A stretch of DNA of 64,000 nucleotides from an uncultured Prevotellaceae bacterium. Lineage in GTDB: Bacteria > Bacteroidota > Bacteroidia > Bacteroidales > Muribaculaceae. The translations under genes were made by a program, and so were the position numbers. Each line of letters begins with the position of its first letter. Position 1 is the stretch's first letter. The notes beneath the pieces are model-generated. The model made no database searches. It worked only from the letters and a program-made list of their open reading frames with translations, and was not told the origin of the DNA. The stretch spans positions 1-64,000 of the forward strand of contig ONJX01000013.1 of assembly GCA_900318255.1 (NCBI GenBank), written 5' to 3'. This document shows positions 26,601 to 38,166 of this stretch, piece after piece.

Positions 26601-28256
26601 GACTTGAATAGTGTCAATACCAGTGCGATGACGAGTGCATGCGAAATGTTTATGCAATGCGAAGCCTTAACCACGCTCAACATCTCAAGCTGGAACACCA
26701 GCGCTGTTACCAATATGAGCAGTATGTTCTACTATTGTTCAAACATTAAGTCATTCGATATCTCGGGCTGGAACACCGCCAGTGTCACCAGCATGGAAAG
26801 CATGTTCTCATATTGCACTTCCTTGACTTCGCTCGACATCTCAAGCTGGAACACCAGCGCTGTTACCAACATGACTGGCATGTTCTTCTATTGTTCAAGC
26901 ATGAAGTCATTCGATATCTCGGGCTGGAATACCGCCAGTATCACCAGCATGGAAAGCATGTTCTCATTTTGCGATTCCTTGACTTCGCTCGACCTCTCGG
27001 GTTGGAACATGGGCAATGTCACCAACTTGAGTGAGATGTTCTACTATTGCTCAAGCATGACGTCAATCAATATCTCGGGCTGGAATACCACCAATGTCAC
27101 CAATATGAGCGGTATGTTCGTAAGATGTACTGGTCTTACCTCACTCGACCTCTCGGGCTGGGACACTGGCAATGTCACCAGCATGTACGAAATGTTCCGT
27201 GCCTGCTCAAACTTGACCACCATCTATGTTGGCGCCGATTGGAGCACCGAGAAAGTTACTGCGTCAGGGTTTATGTTCGATGGCTGCACATCGCTGGTGG
27301 GCGGTATGGGCACGACCTATGACATGTACCACACAAATAAGGAATATGCCCACATCGACGGCGGTTCGGCCAACCCCGGCTACTTAAGCTCCAAGACGCC
27401 GCGCTACACCTACGACAGCACCACGGGCGCCCTTTCGCTCAACTGGGGCACATTCAACAATGGCGACAAGTGGGGCAGCGAGGTGATTGCCAATGACGTC
27501 ACGAGCGTCACCGCCACCTGCGATGTGAGCTTCACGGGCGACTGCTCGGAGTTGTTCAAAGGCTTCAGCAATTGCACAAGCATGGACTTGAATAATGTCA
27601 ATACCAGCAGTGTCACCAACATGAGCAATATGTTCGAAAACTGCTCAAGCTTGACTTCGCTCGACCTCTCGAACTGGAATACTGACGATGTGAATATCTT
27701 GAACAATATGTTCAAGTCTTGCACGAGCCTGAGTAATGTTGACGTTTCGAACTTCAACACCTCTATGGTTTACACAATGTACTCCATGTTCGAAGGCTGC
27801 TCAAGTCTCGTAAGACTCGACCTCTCGGGTTGGGACACCCGCAATGGCACAGATATGAGTAGGTTGTTCTGTGGCTGTTCAAAACTGAGAACTATCTATG
27901 TCGGTGGAGGATGGACCACACAGATTGCCTTGAGCTCCAATAGCATGTTCTACGGCTGCACCTCGCTGGTGGGCGGCATGGGCACAACCTATGACCCCAG
28001 CCACACCGACAAGGAATATGCCCGCATCGACGGCGGCCCCGACAACCCAGGCTACTTCACCGACCCGAATGCAGTGGTGGTTGTTCCTGGCGACGTGGAT
28101 GGCGATGGCGTGGTGACAAGTGTTGATATCACTTGCATCTACAACTACTTGCTCAATGGCGACGAGACCTTTATCGACACCAGCGACGTTGACGGCGACG
28201 GCTACATCACTTCAGTTGATATCACCTTCATCTACAACATCCTGCTAGGAAATTAA
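23616..28256 (+). CDS. Giant BspA/DUF285 surface protein with MABP-like head and dockerin-like tail
   Basis: 1546 aa, signal peptide 1-19. Head (about 20-200): three motifs of type DLNxGxGGxYIYLxY (DLNDGCGSSSDYIYLLYKT; DLNSHCGSSSAYIHLYYTR; YDLNTGAGGDYIYMHAG) like the MABP beta-prism. Then BspA-type leucine-rich repeats (about 200-500), one InlB/Flg_new-type repeat (about 515-580, GYIFQGWYTEAA) and three large DUF285 cassettes (about 585-870, 930-1245, 1250-1490), each opening with a Ca-loop-like FNKDNKWGS segment and carrying NMSxMFxxCxxLxxLDLSGWNT units. The tail is a two-loop dockerin-like repeat (about 1490-1546). Probably an adhesin; ligand unknown. Its length suggests cassette duplication. 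Confidence 0.85.
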   Translation: MKKILLLLVALLATSTVWAADFITDVMVIGGSKSVVNNLKDTYTSQGWTVIDKDLNDGCGSSSDYIYLLYKTASNENNDVGFITGFYISDASGTAPDNVTHDGHTYTLVDYDGSDYFRNSKGDLNSHCGSSSAYIHLYYTRDNDEYYSSTAVNSISFNDTQSGAVGVNGGTTGYDLNTGAGGDYIYMHAGTGNKGWVISMNSNHTQCTITGYQGTKNNKTTVYIPNYIDGAPVIGFSGSVFSGFTNLETMFFYENTQVTQMASMQGCSKFYNVKTGNKNHQTPASMTSIPASAFVGTDLRNVTLTSVTNVGSNAFAGSTVLNSVVFNQSDVTIGDGAFSYIVKEGNAKCQVTYPGSINAWSPSKYMYSPSLVVNGGSGNNTWSCGWCGGSSSSSYNSLYWTLDAAGQLKIDCADNNWSNHPSEQVIVYKSWTKNLVKSLTLEHVYSLGVMEFTNHANLKNVYINPTLHSIGSNAFSGCSSLTDIWFNGTLSQWEAVDKGGNWNPSAATEHWRCTVTFNANGHGTAPASQTLWSNYDKATTPTAPTANGYIFQGWYTEAACINQWDFNTVVTGDMTLYAKWGLAQYTFNSETGELTLNWGEFNKDNKWGSDVPASTVKSVTATSQVSFTGDCSQLFKDFSYCTSMDLDNVNTSNATNMTRMFENCGSLRTFNISNWDTGNVTNMSRMFNSFSISINPLNISGWNTSKVTDMSEMFSNCRIYNNPLDISNWDTGNVTTMSNMFELFQNNYPLDLSGWNTGNVIDMTSMFMTCSLTPSINLSGWDTGNVMSMMYMFTGCTQLTTIYTTTSWSTENVEYSNYMFDHCNKLVGGMGTTFDENHKDKEYGRIDRGTAEPGYFTGVFKLILPEDVTTSATPICTIGDSIYYTAGTAVTLTYNGEVPEGQVVVYSVNGTAIEGNTFEMPLNDATVTVELQELCYTYDSATGALTLLRGEFNKDNKWGNDVPATAVKSVTATSEVSFTGDCSQLFYNFESCESMDLNSVNTSAMTSACEMFMQCEALTTLNISSWNTSAVTNMSSMFYYCSNIKSFDISGWNTASVTSMESMFSYCTSLTSLDISSWNTSAVTNMTGMFFYCSSMKSFDISGWNTASITSMESMFSFCDSLTSLDLSGWNMGNVTNLSEMFYYCSSMTSINISGWNTTNVTNMSGMFVRCTGLTSLDLSGWDTGNVTSMYEMFRACSNLTTIYVGADWSTEKVTASGFMFDGCTSLVGGMGTTYDMYHTNKEYAHIDGGSANPGYLSSKTPRYTYDSTTGALSLNWGTFNNGDKWGSEVIANDVTSVTATCDVSFTGDCSELFKGFSNCTSMDLNNVNTSSVTNMSNMFENCSSLTSLDLSNWNTDDVNILNNMFKSCTSLSNVDVSNFNTSMVYTMYSMFEGCSSLVRLDLSGWDTRNGTDMSRLFCGCSKLRTIYVGGGWTTQIALSSNSMFYGCTSLVGGMGTTYDPSHTDKEYARIDGGPDNPGYFTDPNAVVVVPGDVDGDGVVTSVDITCIYNYLLNGDETFIDTSDVDGDGYITSVDITFIYNILLGN

Positions 28257-28285
28257 TCAATGCATAATGAATCATTGTGCACAAT

Positions 28286-28316
28286 AACGTCGCCAACTTC
28301 TTTGGCGGCGTTTTTT
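28286..28316 (+). terminator. Terminator of the BspA-like gene
   Basis: AACGTCGCCAA/TTGGCGGCGTT stem (one G-T type mismatch) with a 4-nt loop and TTTTTT. Confidence 0.8.
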
Positions 28317-28391
28317 ATTATTAAAGGGAGGTGGGGAACATCTAAACACTAAACCTTTAAACTTCAAAATCTTGATTTCGACCACCGACTT

Positions 28392-28405
28392 TGCAAACGT
28401 TTTCA
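28392..28405. promoter_or_regulatory. LacI-type palindromic operator candidate (site 3)
   Basis: TGCAAACGTTTTCA, one mismatch from a palindrome with central CG, centre 62.5 bp before the -7-like box at 28461. Same word and spacing as sites 1 and 2. Confidence 0.5.
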
Positions 28406-28460
28406 CATTTTATTCTACATTATTATATCAATTATTTGTCAATAATAGTGTCATTATTAG

Positions 28461-28468
28461 TAATTTTA
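28461..28468 (+). promoter_or_regulatory. -7-like box for the malQ operon
   Basis: TAATTTTA, one base from TAnnTTTG, 38 nt before the ATG. Weaker than the other boxes, which would fit an activator-dependent promoter. Confidence 0.4.
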
Positions 28469-28505
28469 CTCACTAGAAAAATGAATAAATAATATAAATG
28501 CAATT

Positions 28506-31187
28506 ATGAAACTTATTTTCAATCTTGACTATCAAACTATCTTTGGAGAGGAGATTGTGCTGCACATCGACGACAGCGAGCTCGACTTCCTGGACCGTGC
28601 CCACAAGATGACCACTACCGACGGGCGACGCTGGACCTGCGAGGTGTCTTATCCTGGGGTGAGCGGACGCCACATCGACTACTACTACAGTGTGAACCGT
28701 GGCGACGAGCAGATGCGACAGGAGTGGCTCACAGTGCCTCACCGGCTCATCTTCTCGTGTGCCAAAGCCAAGCGCTACACCATCTATGACCACTGGCTCG
28801 ACATGCCCGAGGACAGCTACCTCTACAGCAGCGCCTTCACCGACTGCCTTGCCAAGCGACCCGTGAGCAAGCTCACCAGCACCAGCTTTGGCAAGACTGC
28901 CATTATCAACGTGCGCGCGCCACAGCTGGCTGGCAACCAGCGACTGTTGCTTTGCGGCGAGGGCCCAGCCCTGGGCGACTGGAGTGCTAAGCGCGGCCTG
29001 GAGATGACCGAGACCACCCACAACCAGTGGACCATCAAGCTCAACACCTCTAAGCTCGCCAGCAACCACATCGTCTTTAAATTTGTCGCTATCGACGACA
29101 AGGGAAACGTTTGCTGGGAGGAGTGTGACAACCGCAGCATCGAGCTGCCCGACCTTGCCACTGGCGAAGTGGTGTGCTACGAGTTGGCTCAGGCCACCTT
29201 CCCACTGCCCGCCTGGCGCATCGCCGGCACCGTGATACCCATTTTCTCGATGCGCAGCAAGCAGAGCTGCGGCGTGGGCGACTTTGGCGACCTCAAGAAG
29301 ATGATCGACTGGATGGAGCGCACTGGCCAGCGTGCCCTGCAGGTGCTCCCTATCAACGACACCACCATCACCAAGACGTGGACCGACAGCTATCCCTACA
29401 ACAGCATCTCGATCTATGCCCTTCACCCCATGTATGTGGACCTGCGCCAGCTCCCCGCCCTCAAGGACGTGGAGAAGATGAAGGACTATTTGGCCCAAGG
29501 CAAGGAGCTCAATGCTCTGCCACAGATCGACTATGAGCGTGTCAATAATCTCAAGCTCTCTTACCTGCGCGACGTGTGGGCTCAAGATGGTGAAAAGATT
29601 GTAAAAAGCAACGCCTACAAGAACTTCTATAACGCTAACAAGCGCTGGCTCGTGCCCTATGCTGCCTTCTGCGTGTTGCGCGACAAGTATGGCACAGCAT
29701 GCTTCAAGGACTGGCCCAACCACCGCCAGTTCACACCATCGCTCAAGAAGAGCGTGGAAGACCCTGCCACCGACATGGGCCGCGAGGCAGCCTTCTGGAT
29801 GTTTGTGCAGTTTGAGCTTAGCCAGCAGATGAAGGCGGCTCACGACTATGCCCGCAGCAAGCACGTCATTCTCAAGGGCGACATCCCCATCGGCATCAGC
29901 CCCAACGGCTGCGACGCCTGGGTAGAGCCTAAATACTTCAACATGAACGGCCAGGCTGGTGCGCCACCCGACGCCTTCAGCGCCGACGGCCAGAACTGGG
30001 GCTTCCCCACCTACAACTGGGACGAGATGCTCAAGGACGGCTGCCAGTGGTGGGTGCGCCGCTTCCAGAACATGAGCGAGTATTTCGACGCTTACCGCAT
30101 CGACCATGTGCTGGGCTTCTTCCGCATCTGGGAGATTCCCATCAGTTCGGTGCAGGGCTTGCTGGGACAGTTCTCGCCCGCTCTGGGCATGACCCGCGAG
30201 GAGGTAGAGGGCTACGGACTGCACTGGCAGGAAGAGTTCTTCACCGAGCCTTTCATCGCCGACTGGATCATCGACCGCGTCTTCGGGCCTCACGCCCAGC
30301 GTGTGCGCGACACCTTCTTGCAGCACTCTCACGACGACATCTGGAAGATGCGCCCCGAGTTCGACACTCAGCGCAAAGTGGAAGCCGCCTTTGCTGGCAA
30401 GACTAGCGACGACGACAAGTGGGTGCGCGACGGCCTGTTCTCGCTCATCAACAACGTGCTCTTCGTGCGCGACCGCAAAGACCCCAACAAGTTCCACCCA
30501 CGCATCACCGCACAGCTGGCACTCATCTACGAGGCACTGTGGGATAATGACAAGGAGGCCTTTAACCGCCTCTACAACGACTACTACTACCGTCGCAACA
30601 ACCGCTTCTGGTATCACGAGGCCATGAAGAAGCTGCCGCGCCTGGTTCAGGCCACACGCATGCTCGTGTGTGCCGAGGATCTGGGCATGGTGCCCGACTG
30701 CGTGCCCTGGGTGATGAATGAGCTCAAGATTCTGAGCCTCGAGATTCAGTCGATGCCTAAGGACAACAAGCTCAAGTTTGGCAACCTGCAGAGCAACCCC
30801 TACCGCTCGGTGAGCACCATCAGCACCCACGACATGAGCACCCTGCGACAGTGGTGGGACGAGGACTGGCAGCTCTCGCAGGAATACTACAACGAGGTGA
30901 TGTGGAAGTCGGGACCTGCTCCCCATCCACTGCCCGGATGGCTGGCTCGCGACATCGTTGCCCAGCACCTCTACTGCCCATCGATGCTGTGCTTGCTGAG
31001 CCTGCAAGACTGGCTGTCGATTGACGAGGAGCTGCGACTGCCCGATGCCAATGCCGAGCGCATCAATGTGCCTGCCAACCCCCGCCACTACTGGCGCTAC
31101 CGCATGCACATGACCATCGAGGACCTGATGGAGAACAGCGAGTTTAACGCAAAGGTTAAGCAACTCATCACGCAAAGCTATCGTTAA
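28506..31187 (+). CDS. malQ: 4-alpha-glucanotransferase (amylomaltase, GH77) with N-terminal CBM20-like domains
   Basis: 893 aa, no signal peptide, so cytoplasmic. Two N-terminal starch-binding-like domains (about 1-105 and 125-225, the second with RLLLCGEGPALGDWSA typical of CBM20). GH77 catalytic domain (about 240-880): nucleophile D in AYRIDHVLGFFR (about 531), acid/base E in CAEDLGMVP (about 721) and HD in ISTHDMSTLRQWW (about 774). It transfers glucan chains between maltodextrins, feeding glucose and longer chains to phosphorylase and glycogen metabolism. First gene of a five-gene starch operon behind operator site 3. Confidence 0.94.
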   Translation: MKLIFNLDYQTIFGEEIVLHIDDSELDFLDRAHKMTTTDGRRWTCEVSYPGVSGRHIDYYYSVNRGDEQMRQEWLTVPHRLIFSCAKAKRYTIYDHWLDMPEDSYLYSSAFTDCLAKRPVSKLTSTSFGKTAIINVRAPQLAGNQRLLLCGEGPALGDWSAKRGLEMTETTHNQWTIKLNTSKLASNHIVFKFVAIDDKGNVCWEECDNRSIELPDLATGEVVCYELAQATFPLPAWRIAGTVIPIFSMRSKQSCGVGDFGDLKKMIDWMERTGQRALQVLPINDTTITKTWTDSYPYNSISIYALHPMYVDLRQLPALKDVEKMKDYLAQGKELNALPQIDYERVNNLKLSYLRDVWAQDGEKIVKSNAYKNFYNANKRWLVPYAAFCVLRDKYGTACFKDWPNHRQFTPSLKKSVEDPATDMGREAAFWMFVQFELSQQMKAAHDYARSKHVILKGDIPIGISPNGCDAWVEPKYFNMNGQAGAPPDAFSADGQNWGFPTYNWDEMLKDGCQWWVRRFQNMSEYFDAYRIDHVLGFFRIWEIPISSVQGLLGQFSPALGMTREEVEGYGLHWQEEFFTEPFIADWIIDRVFGPHAQRVRDTFLQHSHDDIWKMRPEFDTQRKVEAAFAGKTSDDDKWVRDGLFSLINNVLFVRDRKDPNKFHPRITAQLALIYEALWDNDKEAFNRLYNDYYYRRNNRFWYHEAMKKLPRLVQATRMLVCAEDLGMVPDCVPWVMNELKILSLEIQSMPKDNKLKFGNLQSNPYRSVSTISTHDMSTLRQWWDEDWQLSQEYYNEVMWKSGPAPHPLPGWLARDIVAQHLYCPSMLCLLSLQDWLSIDEELRLPDANAERINVPANPRHYWRYRMHMTIEDLMENSEFNAKVKQLITQSYR

Positions 31188-33485
<2,298 letters not shown>

Positions 33486-33502
33486 ACTAAGATTACCAAT
33501 TG

Positions 33503-33533
33503 CTCGACCACTCGATTATTCGAGCTTTCGATT
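33503..33533. repeat. TCGA-word palindromic spacer (susB-pulA)
   Basis: Interleaved CTCGA/TCGAG/TTCGAT words (CTCGATTATTCGAGC) in the susB-pulA gap. A similar TCGA-based array is at 35529-35567, one gene further on. Confidence 0.5.
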
Positions 33534-33549
33534 AATAATAATAACAACA

Positions 33550-35523
33550 ATGAAAAAAATACTATTATCAGCAATAATCGCTTTGACTATGGCTACAGCA
33601 AGCGCTCGCGACTATAACTTCAACGAGATGACCTACTCGCCACGGGCCACGGAGTTCTTGCTTAACACCAACGATGACGCGCAGGGCGTGACGCTGCGCA
33701 TCTACGATGCCGGCAAAGACGGCAAGGTACTCAAGAAGGTGGAGATGAAGCGCGACAAGAACATCGCCGGCGAGTGGCACGCCACCATCAAGGGCGACCT
33801 CAAGGGACGTTTCTACACCTTCGACGTGAAATATAATGGCAAGTATATGGGCGAGAACCCCGGCATCTTTGCCAAGGCAGTGGGTGTGAACGGCCGTCGC
33901 GGCGCCATCATCGACATGGCCGAGACCAACCCTGAGGGCTGGGAAGCTGGCCGACACACTAACTTGATGCACATCTATGACCACATCATCTACGAGATGC
34001 ATCACCGCGACTTCTCGATTGACCCTTCTAGTGGACTAGAGCACAAAGGCAAGTTTCTTGCGCTCACCGAGCCTAAGGCGATAGAGTATCTCAAAGACCT
34101 GGGAGTGAACACCATCCACATCCTGCCATCCTACGACTACGCCTCTATCGACGAGGAACGCCTGGCCGAGGGCAACTACAACTGGGGCTACGACCCCGTG
34201 AACTACAATGTGCCCGAGGGAGGATATTCCACTAACCCCTACGACCCCGCCACACGCATTCGCGAGTTCAAGCTCATGGTGCAGGCTCTTCACAAGGCTG
34301 GCATCCAGGTGGTTCTCGATGTGGTGTATAACCACACCTTTAGTATCGACGACGGCAATTTCCAAAAGACCTGCCCTGACACCTTCTACCGCAAGAACCC
34401 CGATGGCTCGTGGAGCAACGGTAGCGGCTGCGGCAACGAGACCGCCAGCGACCGCGACATCATGCGCGCCTACATGATGGCCAGTGTGAAATACTGGATG
34501 GAGGAGTATGGCATCGATGGCTTCCGCTTCGACTTGATGGGTGTACACGACATTGAGACGATGAACGCCATTGCTCAAATGGTGGAGGAAGAATTTGCTA
34601 AGGACAATTACAGCATACCCCGTTTCCCACCCAATGTGCTACTCTACGGCGAGGGGTGGAGCGCTGGCAGCTGCGCCTATCCTAACGAGAAGCTGGCAAT
34701 GAAAGCCCACATGAAGCAGATGCCAGCCATCGCAGCCTTCAGCGACGAAATGCGCGACGCACTGCGCGGCCCCTGGGACGGCGACGACAAGGCAGCCTTC
34801 CTGGGCGGTGTGCCAGGATTTGAAGAGAGCCTGAAGTTTGGTATCGCTGGCGCAACGCAGCATCCACAAATCGACTACAGCAAGGTAAACTATAGCAAGG
34901 AGCCGTGGGCCAACTACTCCAGCCAGATGATCTCCTATGTGAGCTGCCACGACGACATGTGCCTGGTGGATAGGCTCAAAACGAGCATCCCCAACATCTC
35001 ACAGAAAGACCTTATCAAGCTCGACCTGATGGCGCAGACTGCTGTCTTCACCTCGCAGGGCATTCCTTTCATCCTCAGCGGCGAGGAGATGCTGCGCGAC
35101 AAGAAGGGCGTGCACAACAGCTACAACAGCCCCGACAGCATCAACCACCTCGACTGGAACAACCTCAAGCGCTATCCACAGGTTTATAATTACTACAAGA
35201 ACCTCATAGCCCTGCGCAAGCATCACATCGCGGCATTCTCGATAGGCTTGAGCAACAAGAACCTGGCCAAGCATCTTGAGTTCCTGCCTGGCGGCGACTG
35301 CCTCGTGGCTTATCGCTACAAAGACCTGAAAAAACTTGGCGACAAGTGGAGCAACATTATTGTCATCCTTAATGGCAACAACGACAAGCGCACGGTGAAA
35401 CTGCCCAAATCGACCTACACCATCGTGGGCGACGGCGACACCATCAACGAGGACGGCATCTACACCCTCACCACCGACGAGATTATCGCCCCACCCCGCT
35501 CGGCAATCATCATGCACGACTAA
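33550..35523 (+). CDS. pulA: Type I pullulanase (GH13_14)
   Basis: 657 aa, signal peptide about 1-19 (MATASA). N-terminal CBM48-like domain (about 25-115), the pullulanase signature YNWGYDPVNYNVPEG (about 215), nucleophile D in GFRFDLMG (about 326), acid/base E in LLYGEGW (about 366) and D in SCHDDMC (about 465). It hydrolyses alpha-1,6 branch points, complementing the alpha-1,4 enzymes around it. Third gene of the operon, 64 nt after susB and 57 nt before susA. Signal type I, so periplasmic or secreted rather than a surface lipoprotein. Confidence 0.92.
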   Translation: MKKILLSAIIALTMATASARDYNFNEMTYSPRATEFLLNTNDDAQGVTLRIYDAGKDGKVLKKVEMKRDKNIAGEWHATIKGDLKGRFYTFDVKYNGKYMGENPGIFAKAVGVNGRRGAIIDMAETNPEGWEAGRHTNLMHIYDHIIYEMHHRDFSIDPSSGLEHKGKFLALTEPKAIEYLKDLGVNTIHILPSYDYASIDEERLAEGNYNWGYDPVNYNVPEGGYSTNPYDPATRIREFKLMVQALHKAGIQVVLDVVYNHTFSIDDGNFQKTCPDTFYRKNPDGSWSNGSGCGNETASDRDIMRAYMMASVKYWMEEYGIDGFRFDLMGVHDIETMNAIAQMVEEEFAKDNYSIPRFPPNVLLYGEGWSAGSCAYPNEKLAMKAHMKQMPAIAAFSDEMRDALRGPWDGDDKAAFLGGVPGFEESLKFGIAGATQHPQIDYSKVNYSKEPWANYSSQMISYVSCHDDMCLVDRLKTSIPNISQKDLIKLDLMAQTAVFTSQGIPFILSGEEMLRDKKGVHNSYNSPDSINHLDWNNLKRYPQVYNYYKNLIALRKHHIAAFSIGLSNKNLAKHLEFLPGGDCLVAYRYKDLKKLGDKWSNIIVILNGNNDKRTVKLPKSTYTIVGDGDTINEDGIYTLTTDEIIAPPRSAIIMHD

Positions 35524-35528
35524 ATTTA

Positions 35529-35567
35529 CTCGAGTGCTCGAGCATTCGATAATTCGATAATTCGATA
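35529..35567. repeat. GATAATTC tandem repeat (pulA-susA spacer)
   Basis: CTCGAG palindromes followed by three period-8 copies of ATTCGATA directly after the pulA stop. Confidence 0.6.
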
Positions 35568-35580
35568 AAAAAATTTCATA

Positions 35581-37491
35581 ATGAAAAAGATTCTATTAAT
35601 AGTAATTGCTACTATCACAGCATTAGGTGCCGGGGCAATGCCCAAAATGCCTGTTTTCAAGGTTGACCGCATTGAGCCCACCTGCTGGTTTGTGGGCATG
35701 AAAGACCCCTCGGTGCAGCTCATGGTCTATGGCGATGGCATCCGCGATGCCGAGGTTTCAACCAACTATGCTGGTGTGAAAATCGACTCGGTGGTGCGCC
35801 TCGACAGCCCTAACTATCTGCTCGTGTATCTCAACACAGCTGGCGCCAAGCCCGGCACAATGGAGCTTAAATTTAGTAAGGACAAACTCACAATGGTGAC
35901 GCCCTACGAGCTCCGTGCCCGCGAGATGAGCGGCGACCGTCGCATGGGCTTCACCAACGCCGACGTGCTCTACATGCTCATGCCCGACCGCTTTGCCAAT
36001 GGCAACCCAGCCAACGACCGCGTGGCGGGAATGCGCAGCCAGGTGTGCGACCGCAGCAAGCCCAGCTACCGCCATGGTGGCGACTTGGAGGGAATACGTC
36101 AGCATCTTGACTACCTCACCGACCTGGGAGTGACTGCCTTGTGGTTCACGCCAGTGCTTGAGAACGACTCGCCCGAGAGCCCCTGGAACGACACCTATCA
36201 CGGCTATGCCACCACCAACTACTACCGCGTGGATCCACGCTTCGGCACTAATGCCGACTATCGTCGCCTCGTTGATGAGGCTCACAGCAAGGGTCTCAAG
36301 GTGGTGATGGACATGATTTTCAACCACTGCGGCTTTGAGCATCCCTGGGTGGCCGACATGCCCAGCCATGACTGGTTCAACACCCACGAGTGGCTCAAAG
36401 AGAGCGGCGGCAAGAGCGACTCGCGAGGCACCAGCTTCATGCAGACGAGCTACAAGCTGGCTCCTGTATTAGACCCCTATGCCAGCGAGTTTGATAAGAA
36501 ACAGACCGTTGAGGGCTGGTTTGTCTCTACCATGCCCGACCTCAACCAGAACAATCCTCATGTGATGAACTACCTCATCCAGAACAGCATCTGGTGGATA
36601 GAGACGGTGGGCATCGACGGCATACGCATGGACACCTACCCCTACGCCTTCGCCGCTCCCATGGCGCGCTGGATGAAGCGCATCGACATGGAGTACCCCA
36701 ACTTCAACGTGGTGGGCGAGACATGGTTTGAACAGCCACCCTACACCGCCGCTTGGCAGCGCGAGAGCAAGATTGCCCGCGACAACAGCTATCTCAAGAC
36801 GGTGATGGACTTCTCGTTCTATGCCTGCTGCGACTCGGCACGCATCGAGCAGACCGACGGCCAGTGGCGAGGCTTCAACCGCGTGTATAACAGCCTGGTA
36901 TTTGACTACCTCTACCCCAACCCAAGCAGCGTGATGGCATTTATCGAGAACCACGACACCGACCGCTTCATCAAGGACGGCAAGGACGACCTCACCCTCA
37001 AGCAGGCACTAGCCCTGCTGCTGACCATCAACCGCATCCCGCAGCTCTACTACGGCACTGAGGTGCTGCTGGGCGGCACCAAGCGTGTGACCGACGGCAA
37101 TGTGCGCAAGGACTTCCCTGGCGGCTTCCCTGGCGACACGCACAACGCCTTCACCTCGCAGGGCCGCACCCCGCAGGAGAACGACATGTATAACTGGCTG
37201 CGTGCTCTGCTCCACTGGCGCAAAGGACCTGGCAGCGAGGTTGTCACTAAGGGCAAACAGACCCAGTTCCTGCCCCACAACGGCATCTATGTTGTGGCAA
37301 GGCAATATAATGGCAAGACCGTGATGACCATCGTCAACGGCACCAATTCCAATGCCACCATGCCCGTGAAGCGCTATGCCGAGATAATAGGCAGCGCCGT
37401 AGTGGCTCGCGACATCCCCACCAGCAACCACATCAGCCTGGTGAGCGACATCACCCTCACTCCACGACAGACTCTCATCCTTGAGTTCTAA
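35581..37491 (+). CDS. susA: Neopullulanase / cyclomaltodextrinase-like GH13 (SusA type)
   Basis: 636 aa, signal peptide about 1-19. N-terminal cyclomaltodextrinase-type beta domain (about 22-120), then the GH13 barrel: MPDRFANGNP, nucleophile D in GIDGIRMDTYP (about 350), acid/base E in VVGETWFE (about 378), HD in IENHDTDRF (about 456). All-beta C-terminal domain ends SDITLTPRQTLILEF. SusA-type enzymes are periplasmic and cut alpha-1,4 (and some alpha-1,6) bonds of imported oligosaccharides and pullulan. Fourth gene of the operon. A near-copy of its last 19 codons lies at 38167-38223. Confidence 0.9.
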   Translation: MKKILLIVIATITALGAGAMPKMPVFKVDRIEPTCWFVGMKDPSVQLMVYGDGIRDAEVSTNYAGVKIDSVVRLDSPNYLLVYLNTAGAKPGTMELKFSKDKLTMVTPYELRAREMSGDRRMGFTNADVLYMLMPDRFANGNPANDRVAGMRSQVCDRSKPSYRHGGDLEGIRQHLDYLTDLGVTALWFTPVLENDSPESPWNDTYHGYATTNYYRVDPRFGTNADYRRLVDEAHSKGLKVVMDMIFNHCGFEHPWVADMPSHDWFNTHEWLKESGGKSDSRGTSFMQTSYKLAPVLDPYASEFDKKQTVEGWFVSTMPDLNQNNPHVMNYLIQNSIWWIETVGIDGIRMDTYPYAFAAPMARWMKRIDMEYPNFNVVGETWFEQPPYTAAWQRESKIARDNSYLKTVMDFSFYACCDSARIEQTDGQWRGFNRVYNSLVFDYLYPNPSSVMAFIENHDTDRFIKDGKDDLTLKQALALLLTINRIPQLYYGTEVLLGGTKRVTDGNVRKDFPGGFPGDTHNAFTSQGRTPQENDMYNWLRALLHWRKGPGSEVVTKGKQTQFLPHNGIYVVARQYNGKTVMTIVNGTNSNATMPVKRYAEIIGSAVVARDIPTSNHISLVSDITLTPRQTLILEF

Positions 37492-37552
37492 AACAAACTA
37501 GCAATAATAGAATTAATTCAATTATTAATACTAACAATTAAAAAAAATTGAC

Positions 37553-38083
37553 ATGAAAAAGTATTTTCAATTTGCCATCGTAGCTGTTGCTGCACTGCTG
37601 ATGGTTTCCTGCGACAACAAAGACAAGAAATCTAGTGACAGTTCTTCATCCGAAGCCCAAGAAGAAGAGGTTGCAAAGGGCACCACTTTTGAAGGCGAGA
37701 AATTCTCAATTGTTTATCCTGAGTTTCTCAAGGAAAGTTATAAGAGTGATATAGCCGTTAATGCTACCAATGACGAAGAAGGTGTGAAGATGGATGCCAC
37801 ATTCAGCGAATTCCCTTGCACTCCCGAGGATTTCACTCAATACTATAACAATTATAAGGCACCTGAAATGTTTTCAGATTACAAATTTGAGGAGCCTCAG
37901 ATTCAGGACAATATCATGATTTTCAAAGCTGTAAACGAGAAAGCAGGATTAGCAATGACCAATTTTGTCGTTTATCTCGATGAGAAAGCTGGTGTTGCTG
38001 GAAAGATGGAATATCCCATTGATAAAGCCAGTGAAATTGAACCACTTGTTATGCCAATGGCTAAGAGCATCAAGAAGAAATAA
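37553..38083 (+). CDS. AT-rich lipoprotein of unknown function
   Basis: 176 aa, lipobox MVSC (Cys21) then a Lys/Asp/Ser/Glu-rich spacer. The globular part (about 45-176) has no family I recognise; it has alternating beta-type segments (FSIVYPEFLKESY, FVVYLDEKAGVAG). The gene is clearly more AT-rich than the operon before it and sits between susA and a stray copy of the susA 3' end, so it was probably inserted or left behind by recombination. Last gene before the operon terminator. Confidence 0.75.
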   Translation: MKKYFQFAIVAVAALLMVSCDNKDKKSSDSSSSEAQEEEVAKGTTFEGEKFSIVYPEFLKESYKSDIAVNATNDEEGVKMDATFSEFPCTPEDFTQYYNNYKAPEMFSDYKFEEPQIQDNIMIFKAVNEKAGLAMTNFVVYLDEKAGVAGKMEYPIDKASEIEPLVMPMAKSIKKK

Positions 38084-38166
38084 CTAATTCTTCTCATCAT
38101 TTAAAAGCAGTTACCAGCATGGCAGGGGGGCTGATTCTTCAGAGGTGGTCGGCAAGCTAGCATGGC

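Noticed and set aside
28473-31175. 900-codon open frame antisense to malQ
   Set aside because: It mirrors malQ exactly, lacks family resemblance and consists of Val/Ala/His-rich low-quality sequence; it reflects codon bias of the real gene.
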